The notes beneath the pieces were generated by a model. That model was not told where the DNA came from and made no database searches. It was given only the letters and a program-made list of their open reading frames with translations. Source: Cytospora piceicola (taxonomy: Eukaryota; Ascomycota; Sordariomycetes; Diaporthales; Cytosporaceae). From it: a DNA stretch of 64,000 nt. Shown piece after piece: positions 44,638 to 56,321 of the stretch (within the stretch, counting starts at the first letter, position 1; each line of letters opens with the position of its first letter). The stretch spans positions 310,001 to 374,000 of the forward strand of contig JALQBC010000006.1 of NCBI GenBank assembly GCA_023375675.1, written 5' to 3'. Both the position numbers and the translations under genes were made by a program.

Positions 44638-47604
44638 CTAGGCGACTGAAGCAACCACCAGCGCGGCCACGCCCTCCTCCTCGGCACGCACCGTGATCTT
44701 GGTCGTGACGCCGCTCTTGGCGCTGTACGCCATCCTGACGTTGGCCACGACCCTGCCGCCGCTGACGGACTTTCCGAGGAGCTTGAGCGTGTGTGTCGTC
44801 TGGTTGACGGGGACGTCGGTGCCCTCGAGGGGCTGCAGCGAGAGGGCCTTGGCCAGTTGCTCGGTCGCCTCTGTGGTGCTTGTTAGTTCTGTCATAGGCT
44901 GGGGGTGGAGGGGGGCGGTTCGGGGACCATGGGGAAAAAAATGGGATGGACGAACCTGATATGCTCTTCATGCCACTCAGCTGCAGCGTCTCGTCGGCTT
45001 CCTCGCCAGCGGCGCCAACCTGCTCCCACACGTGCGCAAAGTTGCTCGCGTACGTCGGAATCAAGTAGTCGCTACCGGTCAGGTCGAACTCGGCCACCTC
45101 GTACTCGTCATCGTAGCCGGTGTCCTCTGGCTCGTTCGTCGTAGGGTCGATCTCCTTGCTGGTGAACTTGAGGGTGTTGGAGAAGGAGGCAACGGGCATG
45201 GTACCCTCTCCGCCTGTCTTCCTGAAGGCCACATAGACCTTGCCGGCCTCGTTCTGCGGCAGCTTCTCCGCTTCGATGATGAAGACTTCTTCGAGCTCTT
45301 CATCGTCTGATGGGGCGGCCAAGACGGAGACGTTCTCGAGCATGACGGAGTCGAGGGTGTTGGTAATGTCGTATTGAAGCACAACGTGCTCCTTGAAGAT
45401 GTGCTTCACGACCTTGACAACGTACTCGGTCTCGGCCTCTGTCAGCTCGACGATTGGCGAGGACTTGAGCACGCTGCCGAACTCCTTCATTTCTGGAATG
45501 TTCATCAACTCCTGGGCGTACTGCTGAGCTGCCGCGGTAGCGGACGCTGCAGCTTCTGCTCCAGTTGGCGCGGCCTTTGTAGGCGCCATCTTTGGTGGCT
45601 TGAGCGATGGTGTCGAGGCCGTGAGCTTCTTGGTCCTGTCCTCGGCGTCTGCTTCTTCCCGAGTAACGACTGGAATCGTGGAGACATCGAAGGCTTGCTC
45701 AAATGTCGATTTGTCATCCGAGGTGACGTACATGACGAGCTGATGCTCAAAGTAAGGAAGGGAGAACATGCTGTCGTTCTTCACGAACTTCTCGGCCATC
45801 TCATCCTCCTCGCTCATCAGCCGGAGGTTCAGAGCAGCACGATCTCTGACCTCATCGTCGACATCGTCGAGGCAGCGAGTGAGCAGGACCTCCACGCTCC
45901 TCTTGACCTCTGGGTCCTTCTGGCCCACACCAAACTTGGCCAGAGCCGTGACTGCAGCAGCACGCACAATTGCGTTCTCCAAGACAACCCGGTTATATAT
46001 GTAGCGAACATACTTGGTAGGCTGCGATGTCTTGGGGCCTTCCAGGCCGAGAAGGTGCAATATCCGCACGGCGAGCTTAGTGAACTCGCAGTCCTCGATA
46101 AATTCGCACAAGTGTGCGAGTGCCTCCTCCTTGGAATCGGGCACAAACTTGATCAAGTCGAACATGCTCTCAACAACAGCGCGCTTGAACTCGTAACCAC
46201 CCTCATCCCTCAGTATGCCACTCAGGAACTGCAACATGCCGGCTTGCTTGCTGGGAAATTTCAGGCACAGTGTCCGGATAGCCTCAACAATAGTGATCTT
46301 GAACTCGTCCGTGATCTCTGACATCAAAGCCGAGATCTGCTTCATCAACCGGTCGACACTAGCCTCGTTGCCGGTCTTCAGCAATGTCGTGATCGCGAAG
46401 GTGGCAATAGAGCGGTTGCTGTTGGAGATGAGGAGCTCGATGTCGGGGTTGCAGACATTGACGGCTTGCGGCTTGAAGGAGGCGAAGTTGTGAAGAATTC
46501 GGAGGGCAGCGAACTTGGTAACGGCTCGTGGAGAAGTCAGGAACAACTGGAGAACATGGACGGCCTGAGAGACCTCGGCATCTGTCACGTCCCGCATATC
46601 GCAAATGGCCTTGGCAGCCTCGAAGTTGACCATCTCACTCTTGTGTCGCAACCAGCCATCCAGAAGCTGCATCATTGGTTTCCTCAAGCCAGCATCTTCC
46701 TCCGCCAATTGCGCCGCAAGACGCACAAGCATAACAATAGCAGCGGGGCTCTTGATAGCACCAGCAGTTCCGAATTGCTGAACCATCTTGACCAACGCCA
46801 TTCTGTCGTGCATGCGCATCTGGTACAGAAGGCCAATGGCATGGTATTGGGTCATTGTCGAGTTGTTGACTGGCAGCTGGCCAGAAGACGACGAGAAGCC
46901 GAGAGAGAATCCACCGGAGGACTTGGTGTTGGCCGCAGCCTCTTGGGTCTCGCTCTGCCACCGCCGGACGACATCTTTCGCGATAGGGAGGAGATGGTAG
47001 GACGATACGAGGGCAGCGGATGACACCGAGGGGTTCTTGTCGACAATCGCGGTCTTCATTACACGTTCGATGGATTGGACAGTGGTCGCCTAGCGAAGTG
47101 TCAGCAGAGGGGGAGGAGAGTAATCCGAGCGCAAGTGCATACATCAATAATACGACACAGAGCCCGAATAGCGTTAGGTCTGTAGATGATGTCGGTGCTA
47201 CCACCAGTATCCTTCATAATCGTGCTGGTAACCATAATGATGTCCTCGGCGGAGTGGGCCAGCTCCTTGATGACGAGGTGCACCATCTGTCGCAAGCTGG
47301 CATCTTTGTTTTGGAACAGCTTCGAGATGCCGAAGAAGAGGGTGGTAGCTTCGTTTGTAGGGAATCTCTCGCCGGTATAGAGGAGGAGGGCGATCTTGGT
47401 CAGGAGGACTCGACATCTTCGAGGTTGTATGGGCGAGCTGTTGAACAATCGCGCTGCTCTCCAGTGTCAGTTGGCATGTGAGCTTTGGTAAGGGGCGCCG
47501 ACTTGAAGCTCGACTCGGGGCGCCTGACCTTCCTGAAAGACCTGGGTCCGATCAACCCGGACCAGGCCGGTGTCGGCATCTTCGTCCCTCTTGCCGTAGT
47601 TCAT
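44638..47604 (-). CDS. SEC21: Coatomer subunit gamma (COPI)
   Basis: Minus-strand exons 47604-47529, 47453-47143, 47089-44956 and 44870-44638 close in phase to 917 aa, the normal size. The start MNYGKRDEDADTGLVRVDRT and the VFQEARLFNSSPIQPRRCRV segment are conserved. The adaptin-like alpha solenoid covers about residues 20-540 (for example TEATTLFFGISKLFQNKD-like and HSAEDIIMVTSTIMKDTGGS). A Pro/Thr/Ala hinge (KAAPTGAEAAASATAAAQQ) links to the appendage: a beta-sandwich from about 600 and a small C-terminal platform, LQPLEGTDVPVNQTTHTLKL to the end. Gamma-COP is part of the F-subcomplex of the Golgi coat that binds Arf1 and dilysine cargo tails for Golgi-to-ER retrieval. It is essential in yeast. 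Confidence 0.96.
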
Positions 47605-50054
47605 GCTGGGCAATTAGGCTATGAGTTACGGCAGGAAAGCTGAAGATAAGGGAGTGTCGAGAGTTGTCGTTGAACGGCGTGTAATTCGGGACGGCCAGCG
47701 AAGCCAGATCGAGCATCCGCACGGGCCAAGTACCTTGACGTGCCTTCGCTAGCTGCACGTGACGGCTGGCTACCCGAACCCTGGCTACATACCCCCCCTC
47801 TAAGATCTCTTTATGACGCTGCCCACTAAGCCTTCAATTTCTCCCTTCACTGTCACCCTTTACTGTCACTCTCTGTTCGCTCTTATAAAAAGGACAGTTG
47901 CTGTGTAAAACTTGCCAATGCTCTCGCAAATCTTACATCATGCAGACCAGACTTTCCCCGACTGACCGGCATACTCATATCGTGCCCCCCCCCCCCCAAC
48001 TTTCTTGCCCTTCCGTTCGACAGGCCTTCCTTTAGAGGAGCAACTCTTCCTGGATCGCAAATCGAGGACGGACAGCTTCTCCATGTCGTATTCATGCCGT
48101 TTCCCTGGTTCTGGTCTTCAGAAATGAGCCATGAGGCCTTAGCTCACAGCCACGACCCCAGGCGCCGGCATCATTGTCAGGGCGTGGGTGGATGGTGTGC
48201 CCGAGTATTTGCGGCTCTGTTCCGTGCTTGGGAACCACTCTCTCATTATCCTGCATGCTCGAAGAGGTAATAAAAACAAGTTCAGTTACCCTGGACCCAG
48301 GGGAAGTGGTCGGAATTGGCACAGAGAGGCGAGATCTTGAAACATCCAATCTCTACATGCACCAAGTTCTCGCTGCTGGACATGCGCGGTAGTGTGCCAC
48401 GCGCGGTTGTGCGAGAAGATCCGCGGACAGATGCTTAGAGAGTGACATATATTGGACATCCATCGACCCTGACTGAACATGAAACCCACAGCACTAGACC
48501 TCCTTCAGTCAAGAGGAGAGAGAGCTGGTGACGGATTGATATCCAATTCAGGCATGGGTTTCGCCCCTTGAGGGACCGCAAATACTCTCAAAACGACGAG
48601 TGACACTGGATCACTGGATCCGCTCACGCCAGAAGGCAAAAGCTTGGTACCTACGCTCTAGCAAGAAACTGTGCTCGGAGTTCACACCTCAAGGAGAGTG
48701 TGTTTGCTTCCTTCCGCTCTCTCCACTTTGGGATGATGGTCTCTTCACTAAGAATTCGAATCATCAGATATTGTGGCTTGCCGAAGTTCATGGTGGGAAC
48801 TGATGGTGACATATTCCCCGTGCCGTTCCTTGGGAACACACTCTACAATTGCTCCTTGATGGCTCAGTGCTCTTCTGCTTACAATCTCGGTAAAGCTTTT
48901 GGCGCCAACAGAAACCTCAAAGTTGAGAAGCTGCCTGATATTGAAGATACTGGCGTGGCTAGACTGTCAGAAAATCCCCCCGTTCACCTCAGCGCAGCGT
49001 AGGCCCGATCTATCACTGCCCCTCATAGAACCGGCCGAAGTTGGTCGATCGGCTGGCTAGTCATGATCGCCAAAGGCGTAGGTCAACGGAAAAGAAACAT
49101 GTAAAGTCATTGGTCAGTCGACAGTGCCGCTGAGGATGGTGACAAAAAACGAACCTCTCTTCTGCTACTTCTCCACCCAGGAAAGTCACGTCACTCAACG
49201 TCTCATTCCAGTGGAAGTCCGTATCTTGCCTGACGATTGACCTTCGGCAGAGCTGGGGTGGTCCGCGCCGGACAACGCAAGACCAAGCCAGCAAGGGAGA
49301 AGAAGACAAGAGGCAGAAAGTGTCGAGTAATTCGTTGGCCAAGTCACTCTCCACACATGTTCGACGACCATCCGGGGGTCTCCACTCCCTGTGGGGGTGG
49401 GCTGGAGGCGGGCCGGGGCGAGCCGTCGCCACACATTTTTAGCGAGACCTTCAGCAGCTTTCTATTTTCCAGCTCTGTATGGGGAGTCTGTCTAGAAGGT
49501 TGTAAGTCGAGGAATGCACACCAAATGTGCGGGGGGACTGTCCCAGCGCTCGAACCTGGAAGCATCTCAGAGGCTCTACTTCTACCTGAAAATCGAACCG
49601 GAACCAATTGGGAATGACCTGGCATGAACTTGAGGTGTGAGTGCTATGAAGGAACCTCTGGCAGGGCACCGTTGTACCAAACCAGCAAAGAAACAACAAT
49701 GCAACCACCATTCAACGGTCACACGGCTAGTTTCGATCATGTAGGGAAAATGTCCGGACCCGGACTGTTGACGGTAGGCTTTAGGAGTGTTTTCGTCAAG
49801 AAAAGCAATACAACACCTCCAACTGGAAGGAGTGCGTCTTCATCTTAGTTCAACGCTCATTCACGAGATGTTACCACAACGGCACAGATAATACGGAGAA
49901 GCAGATTACTCGCACGCCAAGTTTACAAGATTTCGTCAATGCCGGCAACAGTACATACAATATCATATCCCATATCCCACATTATACATTATCCCTCCAT
50001 CATATTCGCCATCAATCCTTAAAAGTCATCCACGATACTTCCAAAAGTGTCTCC
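47605..50054. other. Spacer upstream of SEC21, about 2.4 kb
   Basis: Contains the SEC21 promoter and a C-homopolymer at about 47985-47998. Some frames of about 100 codons are open (for example 48700-49002 + and 49237-49617 +), but none has a recognisable domain or splice context. Confidence 0.45.
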
Positions 50055-50942
50055 CTACAGAGCAGCGATGAGCAGAGCAGCAGCCAAGCCGAGGCCGGGA
50101 ACAGCAACAACTCCGGCAGCAGAGGACGATGAGGAGCTGCTGCTGCTGCTGGTGGGCGTTGCAGAGCCAGAAGCCGAGTCAGCGCTCGACGAGGCAGCCG
50201 ACGCGGCAGACGACGCGGCAGATGACGCAGACGACGCTGCAGAAGACGCGGCAGAAGCGACAGACGAGGCGGCAGACGAGGCGGCAGACGCGGCAGACGA
50301 GACGGCAGAAGACGCGGACGACGCCGCCGAAGATGCGTGAGCGGACGCGGACGACGCCGCGGACGACGCACCGGACAGCGCGGACGACGCTGCGGAAGAT
50401 GCCCCGGACAGCGCAGACGAAGCAGCCGAGCTGGCCGCGCTCGTCTCGCTGGACGGGGAGATGGATGTGGTGGTCACGACGGAGAAGCTCAGGACGGAGC
50501 TGTATTCGGCGTCCAGGGAGGACTGCGCGGCGGCTGCGGACGACTGCAGGCTGGCGAATGCGGCGTTCCTGTCGGCGCCGGTGGCAGTGACGGCGGCTTC
50601 CAGAGAGTTCAGTTGGGACACCACGCTAGCCTGAGCGTCACTGTAGGACACTATGAGCTGTTAGCCGCTGTATGGTTGGTCTCTCGTCGGAGAAGGTGAG
50701 TAGTGCCGTGGATGGCAGGTATGGGTGTGGAGGCTTACCATAGGCAGCGGGCACGCCGGCGGTGGTGCTGGCTTGCTGAGAAGAACGTGTCAGTGGTCTG
50801 TATTCTCTTCCTCTCTTGTTCCAGTCCCTCTTTGGGTCCCCCCTCGGCCCTGTTGACTAGTGGTTTGATACAGACGGAGGTGACTTACTGCAGCGGTGAG
50901 CACAGCAGCCGTTGAGGCGAGGAAGATGTTGGTAAGCTGCAT
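50055..50942 (-). CDS. Ser/Ala-repeat GPI-anchored cell-wall protein
   Basis: Minus-strand exons 50942-50889, 50775-50739 and 50650-50055 join in phase to 228 aa. MQLTNIFLASTAAVLTAA is a signal peptide. A short ordered N-terminal domain follows (SYSDAQASVVSQLNSLEAAV, then ATGADRNAAFASLQSSAAAA), which looks helical. About residues 110-205 are repeats of SSAASSALSGASSAASSA and related Ala/Ser blocks. A Ser10 run, Ala-Gly and a hydrophobic tail (VVAVPGLGLAAALLIAAL) form a standard GPI-anchor signal. The protein should be O-mannosylated and tethered to the membrane or wall. The gene's Ala/Ser codon repeats also keep the opposite strand open, which is a shadow. Introns of 113 and 88 nt lie in the signal-peptide region. 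Confidence 0.85.
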
Positions 50943-53508
50943 TTTGATAGATTGGACTTGGTGGATGAGTAGTAGCGAGTTGCGGAGGGTATCAGACTGG
51001 TCGTAGTATGTACAGGCGATGGAATATTTAACTGAAGCGCGAGAAGGAGAACAGAAGACAGTGGCAAGATGGTGTCAGCTCGTCTCCAAGACTTTATTTT
51101 AAGATTAAAACACCACAAAAGCGACTAGTCGACAACCAGCCATGTATTATAATATGTACCGCAAGTTGCATCATGCAGGATCGTATAGGATCACGTTCCG
51201 ATAGGCTGACACGTCATCAACGCGGAGTATTGGATAGAATGTTTACGCGACCATGGCTGCATGGCGACATGGCTGCATGGGTGGGTTGAAATCGACTGCC
51301 CAGATCAAGACTTCGGCTGCCGTGTGCCGTTACACCCACCAACAACCCACCGGAAGTGCCACATAGACAGTATCGTACTGTGTACATATGCAGCTACATC
51401 CATGTCCAGCATGGACGATTGAAACAGGGACCCCAATGTATAAGCTCGTGGGAGTAACCCGAGAAGGCAAACAAAGGACATCTTCACAACGGCCTCCGAA
51501 CCTGATGGGGTGTGTCTCTTGAGAGAGGCCTCAGGTGGTGATGAGCCGGGACGCTGCAATCGTGCGGAATCGTACTCGAGTGACGTCGTGGGTCAGAACT
51601 GCACCATCCATGTCCTGGGTGGGGATCCGCTCGGCCAAGGACCAAGAGAATCCTCTGGAACATGTCGTATCGACCCAAGCCTCGGTGAATACGAACCACA
51701 GCATGAATACGAAGTATGGAGTACTTGGCAAACACTTTTTTGTTCATCGAACACATACTGTTGTATGCAGCGGGAGCAAATTGGTGCAACTGGCACCCGG
51801 AGGTTTACGGCTTTCTTCTAAAGATCAATTGCCGGAGGTACTACCGGTATTTTAATTATCTGGGATTGACAATGGCTGAAGGAAAAAGCGACTTGATATG
51901 GAAGTGTTGAGGCGAAATCCCGGTGACTGCGTACACCAACACATATTTCCAAATATGGACCATCAGCCGCCGCTCACACACCTCCATCGTGAGAAAAGCA
52001 GGGTCGCCTTTCCAATTCCCATCTATCAAAAGGCGCTCTCGGGCAACGCCCTCCGTCAGGTTCCCACGCGGAGAAGAAGGCCTCTCTCGACTCTTCTCAT
52101 AGTCATGAGCCACGATGTATGTGGCTCTACCATGTCTCACCAATAAGAGTGCCGCCGAAGTGGAGAGACTAGGAAAGCCGTGAGAGGGGGAAGGCAGTTT
52201 ATTGACAACCATTCGCCGCTTGTACAAACCAGCCGTGAATCATCATCGATGGGTCCTCACATGACAAGGGCGCAATGCTGACACTTACCATGCCGTGGTC
52301 ACAACCATGGGGGCTAGCGAACCTGGACTCAGCTCGGTCGGAACCTCAACCGTAGAGTTACTCACAGCCTCCCGGCCCGAGCCCTTAAGATATTCTCCAT
52401 TTTTTCCCCATATGGTCCGCGTGGAAGGAAGGACCTGTGGTGGCCTGACCTCGCCAGGGCCTCTCTATAGATGCTATGCCGGACCACTCGGACTTTGGAC
52501 AAACGCGGCATGCCGTCCCGCGGGATGTTCTCGAGGAGTTCCTTCATGATAACACAATGCAAAACCTGCTGTCCTCGGAATATACCAAAGACGTCCGTCC
52601 TCCAGGTACCGTTGGCTAGGCACGCCGACCTTAGTTCCATCTATAATCTTAGTAACCTTGTCTCCAGATCCTTTTGGCGGCACCTAAAGCTGAAACGACT
52701 GCCCCCTGGTAACCGACTTCGAAGGCCGGCAGTTTGGATATGTACATATATCGTCATGCGGAGCACAGCCGCAGCCCCATGTGAGAGCACCAAGCAGATC
52801 GGTGTGTACATAGGGCGACTCCTACCAATCCTGGCCGCCGTGATCCTCGCCCTCGATATCTTCGACCGCGGAATCATATCAGTCAGTAGTATTGAGTGTG
52901 AAGTCTTCATGTTCCCGCGTTTACATCCATGCCCTCGCCAAAAGCGTTGTCCGCCGTGAACAGCGTTGCTATAGGCGACAACACTGGTGACGCAGATGCC
53001 GGCCAGTGCCCTCTGTAGTCGTCTGGAGAAGCAAGCATGCCAGGAGCGAGCCTCTCCTCCAGCTCAATACCGAGCCCGCGATCCTCCCAGGGTAGCGTGT
53101 CGGGCATGGAAGTTTCCGGCCTCGGGCTCGTTGTCATGGAGGTGTTGTGAGGAGCAGCTGTGTAACTGGGCGAGGCAAAGGTGAGCTTACAGCAGGGCTT
53201 CCCGATTCGGTTCTCAACTGGTCTGCAGGAAGCGGCGGTGGCGGCGGTGGCGGCGGCGGATGCGGCTGATGCTGTCAAACTCGAGGGAATCAGCGCCTGA
53301 TTCGCTGGACGGCGGTCAGTAGGTCCTACCTGAGGATGGGTTGGTAGACGGTGGTAAAGATTTCATATTGGAGGATGGATCAGCGCTGCTTGAAGAAAGA
53401 CTCCGGAAATAGTAAGTGATTTTGCTTTGTGTTCTACAGACATCTCTCCAGAGTAACCCGAGAAATACCTCTCATACTAACACTACGGTATGTAGAAAGA
53501 GGTAGCTG
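50943..53508. other. Accessory-looking spacer, about 2.6 kb
   Basis: No confident gene. A minus-strand frame (52907-53278) is open for 123 codons (Ala/Thr-rich, then PWEDRGLGIELEERLAPGML), but I cannot place it in a family or splice it to a start. Confidence 0.4.
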
Positions 53509-53890
53509 TTACAGGAGAGTAGGAAACAGCTCAGGCAGCAGCCTGAGACGGAAGACATGAAAGGAGTGAGAGTTCCAGAGCCTCCATTCAACACACATCC
53601 CTCGGCTCAAATTCGAGTTCCTGTGATCCCGATACTCCTTTCCCGCGTCCACCATTCCAGTCTTGCCCAACAAGTGGTTGAACATGGGAATCGTCAGTGG
53701 TTTGGTAAACATGTCCGCAATGTTGTCATTCATATCAACCCTGATAGTGGTGCTGGTTGTTTTTTTGTGTCTCCGTCACCCTCTCCCTGAGGAAGAGTAA
53801 CTGACTTCAAAGTGTTTGATGCGTTGGTGCAGTTCCGGATTGCGAAAGAATTTGAGTACTGACTTGTTGTCCATATCCCGGGGTAGCAAC
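53509..53890 (-). mobile_element. Ty1/copia retrotransposon relic (3' end of pol)
   Basis: On the minus strand, at about 53810-53885, a frame reads MDNKSVLKFFRNPELHQRIKH. In another frame at about 53665-53735 it reads NDNIADMFTKPLTIPMFNHL. Both are hallmark C-terminal segments of copia-type RNase H (DNxSxxxLxxNPxxHxRxKHI...NxADxFTKxL). The two are separated by frame breaks and a stop, so the copy is dead. No long terminal repeat or other pol domain was found in the window. Confidence 0.75.
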
Positions 53891-54081
53891 CGATAGGGTC
53901 GGCCACTCGAAGATCATTTGAGTATGAGCACCGAGCCACTGCTTCCGCCATTGTGACCGGCCGTATCGTCACTGATGCATACGGCCCCTTCACGTCCAAT
54001 TCGAGCATTGTCATTTCCTGGGACCAGATCATTTCATGGGCACGACTGTGACTCGGTCTGCTGTTGTCGTATGATTCCAAA

Positions 54082-54786
54082 CTACGACTGAGGGAGATAA
54101 GACCACGAATATCGCCCGTGAGGAACGCTGGTGGGTGGTGGTGGTGGTGTTGGGTGCTGGTCGCTGGTGGGCGGTTTCTCACGCAACAGATGGAGTGTTG
54201 TTTTCATGAGATAATCCCAGACGTTCTCGAGGAAGAGTATGCTCTCGCCGCGTTTCAACGTTGGCATCCAAACTCGAAAGCTCAACTGGTTGTACTGGAT
54301 GAGGGTCGGCTCGAAGATGGTCCATGTCGAACCTTTCAATTCGAGTACCTCACTCTTGCCAGTTCTTGGGCACATTACCGGCTTTCCCGCATCCAACCTT
54401 AGCCTCGGAGCAGGGGCAATCTCGCCCTCTGGCCAGACAAGGTCGACTGAGAAGCTCCGACGGCTGATGCCCGTCTTGTTGTCCTTGGAAAGCCTGAAGT
54501 CACAAGCATCCCCGTGATGAGATGAGCCAAAGACCCAACCGTACGGGTCGTTGGGGGGGTGGGTGAGGGGCAGACAGAAGAAGGGCCCGTGTAGGCGCTG
54601 ATTCGGTAGGTTTTCGCCTTTCCAGGCTGAGGTGTCACTCCAAAGCGTCTGAGGGTCGATCTCAAAGCGTGCATTGTCACCAATGTTCCGGAGGGTGGCT
54701 GGGTCGAAGGTCGGGTCGTCCTTATTCTCAAAGCACCCGATGATCAGCAAGAGGTCGCTGATATGGGTAGTGCCTGTGGCCGTCAT
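54082..54786 (-). pseudogene. FHA-like N-terminal fragment of a fungal kinase-type protein
   Basis: A 234-codon minus-strand frame with an ATG at 54786 (MTATGTTHISDLLLIIGCFE). The central part, YGWVFGSSHHGDACDFRLSK then DNKTGISRRSFSVDL, resembles the FHA domain found at the start of many filamentous-fungal Ser/Thr kinases (GxxFGxxxxxCDxxLxxxxxxGISRxHFxI). The canonical His after ISR is Ser here. The beta-rich end with FEPTLIQYNQLSFRVWMPTL fits the same domain. The frame ends in a Pro-rich stretch (TPPPPPTSVPHGRYSWSY) about 200 bp from the copia relic, and no kinase domain follows. It is probably a gene truncated by a transposon insertion, although a short FHA-only gene is possible. Confidence 0.55.
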
Positions 54787-54828
54787 GATGAAGCCTTCAG
54801 GTAGGTTTTGATGGGGTTTGAATTGGAC

Positions 54829-54932
54829 TGAACTGTGACACGGATGAGGACGGGACGAGGTGACTGAACTGTGACACGGATGAGGATGGGACGAGGTGAC
54901 TGAACTGTGACACGGACGAGGATGGGACGAGA
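54829..54932. repeat. 36-bp tandem repeat, about three copies
   Basis: Units begin TGAACTGTGACACGGA and end GGGACGAGGTGAC, with single-base differences (GATGAGGAC, GATGAGGAT, GACGAGGAT). They lie just upstream of the FHA-like fragment, within its presumptive promoter or leader. Confidence 0.93.
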
Positions 54933-56321
54933 TTGCATGAAGGACGAGGCTCAGAACAGGACCTTCTTGTATCTTGGTCCCGTCGTATCCTGTCCGGGTA
55001 TTGTTTCCCCATCTCCGCAGTCCTCACTCATGGTGGGGAGCCATGATTGTCCGTCAGGTCATGATGGGCGACTGCAGTGTGACACTCAATGCAGGCAACC
55101 GCTCAATATTGACAACCGGTCAACCTTTGATGTCAATAAGGATGGCACCATAGCCCTCTCAGACGTATCCCTATTTCAGCAGGCTCTGGTCAGATTGCTG
55201 GCACCATTGGACGCGGCATTCAGGTCCAAACGGACAGGACATGAATGGTTGGACACCAGAGGCTTTAAGGCTGTTTGTTAAATCAGCAAACAGAGAATGT
55301 CCTTGGATGTCCCGGGATGTCGCCGGCCACCGCGTCAGCCTCAGTTAACAATGCTGTTCGTTCCCATTGCACACGGGGCGGCCCGAAACAAGTGTGTATC
55401 CAAGGGCTATTTCGGCTGCTTTACCCCCGTGTAATCCAACGTCCTTTGTCGATGGACCGTCGGAATCTTGCGCAGCTAATCATGTATTGGCTGTATTGTT
55501 TGTCAGTTCAGTGTTTGCTGCCGCCTAACCATATCGCAATGGGAAAGGTTATCAAGAACTTCCCGAAGTCTGCTCATCTTGAGTGAAAGGACAAGCCCAA
55601 ACTGATAGTGGGTAGGTAAATGACGCAGGGAACATAAGTCGTCACCCAAGCAGCTGGCTTCATGTACAAGGCAAACATTGTCACGGAGTGGACTGGGCCG
55701 CGGCAAAATCGAGAAAGAGGCTGGGGGTGATCAGGGAGTAAAGTGAGGTAAGTTTGTGCCGGCCGCATGACTGAGGGGTAGAAGTGCATAATTGTGCCCT
55801 CCCTCAGTGGACATATCACAACCGCCTTTATGTTGCAATGCCAGCACACACAGCATTGGCAGATCGTTGTTGGACTGGCGAAGTTGAAGGGCGGATGAGG
55901 AAAACGCCGGGGTGTAACCCTGAGTTTAGGGTCTAACCCTGAGTATTGACAGTACACGCTCCCTAGTGTCTAAGGTCGATGTTAGGGATCACTTGGAACC
56001 AAGTAGGTGGTAGCTATGACGCCATTGTAAACCCCCCTCGCCTTCATCATGACATGGAAGGCTTCAAACAATGACGGCCAGGGATGACGGCCAAACTGCA
56101 TTCCATCATGTGCCAGTTCTTACACACGTCAGATCTACGCGTCTTCCCACGATGTTTTGACAAAACCCTAACCATGATACCTACATGATACCTACCTTTA
56201 TTGACCGTTTGGCATCACTTTCGTCCATTCTCACTCCTCATCAAACGCAACTCAGCATCTCAAACACTAACCTGGCCCATCTTCCACATACCATTGGTTC
56301 GTGGTTCTTCACAATATCACA
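54933..56321. other. Spacer
   Basis: A plus frame at 54907-55281 includes DVNKDGTIALSDV, which looks like a single EF-hand/dockerin-type loop but has no partner and no splice context. Otherwise nothing recognisable. The last 150 bp are the EI24-type gene's leader. Confidence 0.4.

Noticed and set aside
44905..46321. Plus-strand frames opposite SEC21 (315 codons at 45374-46321)
   Set aside because: Antisense to a strongly conserved coatomer gene, with no domain and no start or splice logic.
50047..50590. Asp/Glu/Ala-rich plus-strand frames opposite the GPI protein
   Set aside because: They are the complement of the Ser/Ala repeat. The minus-strand gene has a signal peptide, two phased introns and a GPI tail.
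52907..53278. 123-codon minus-strand frame, Ala/Thr-rich
   Set aside because: Low complexity at one end, no family match, no ATG with context and no intron solution. Not enough to call a gene.
55100..55265. EF-hand/dockerin-like loop DVNKDGTIALSDV
   Set aside because: A single 12-residue loop with no second hand, no splice context and no neighbouring conserved sequence. It is probably chance.
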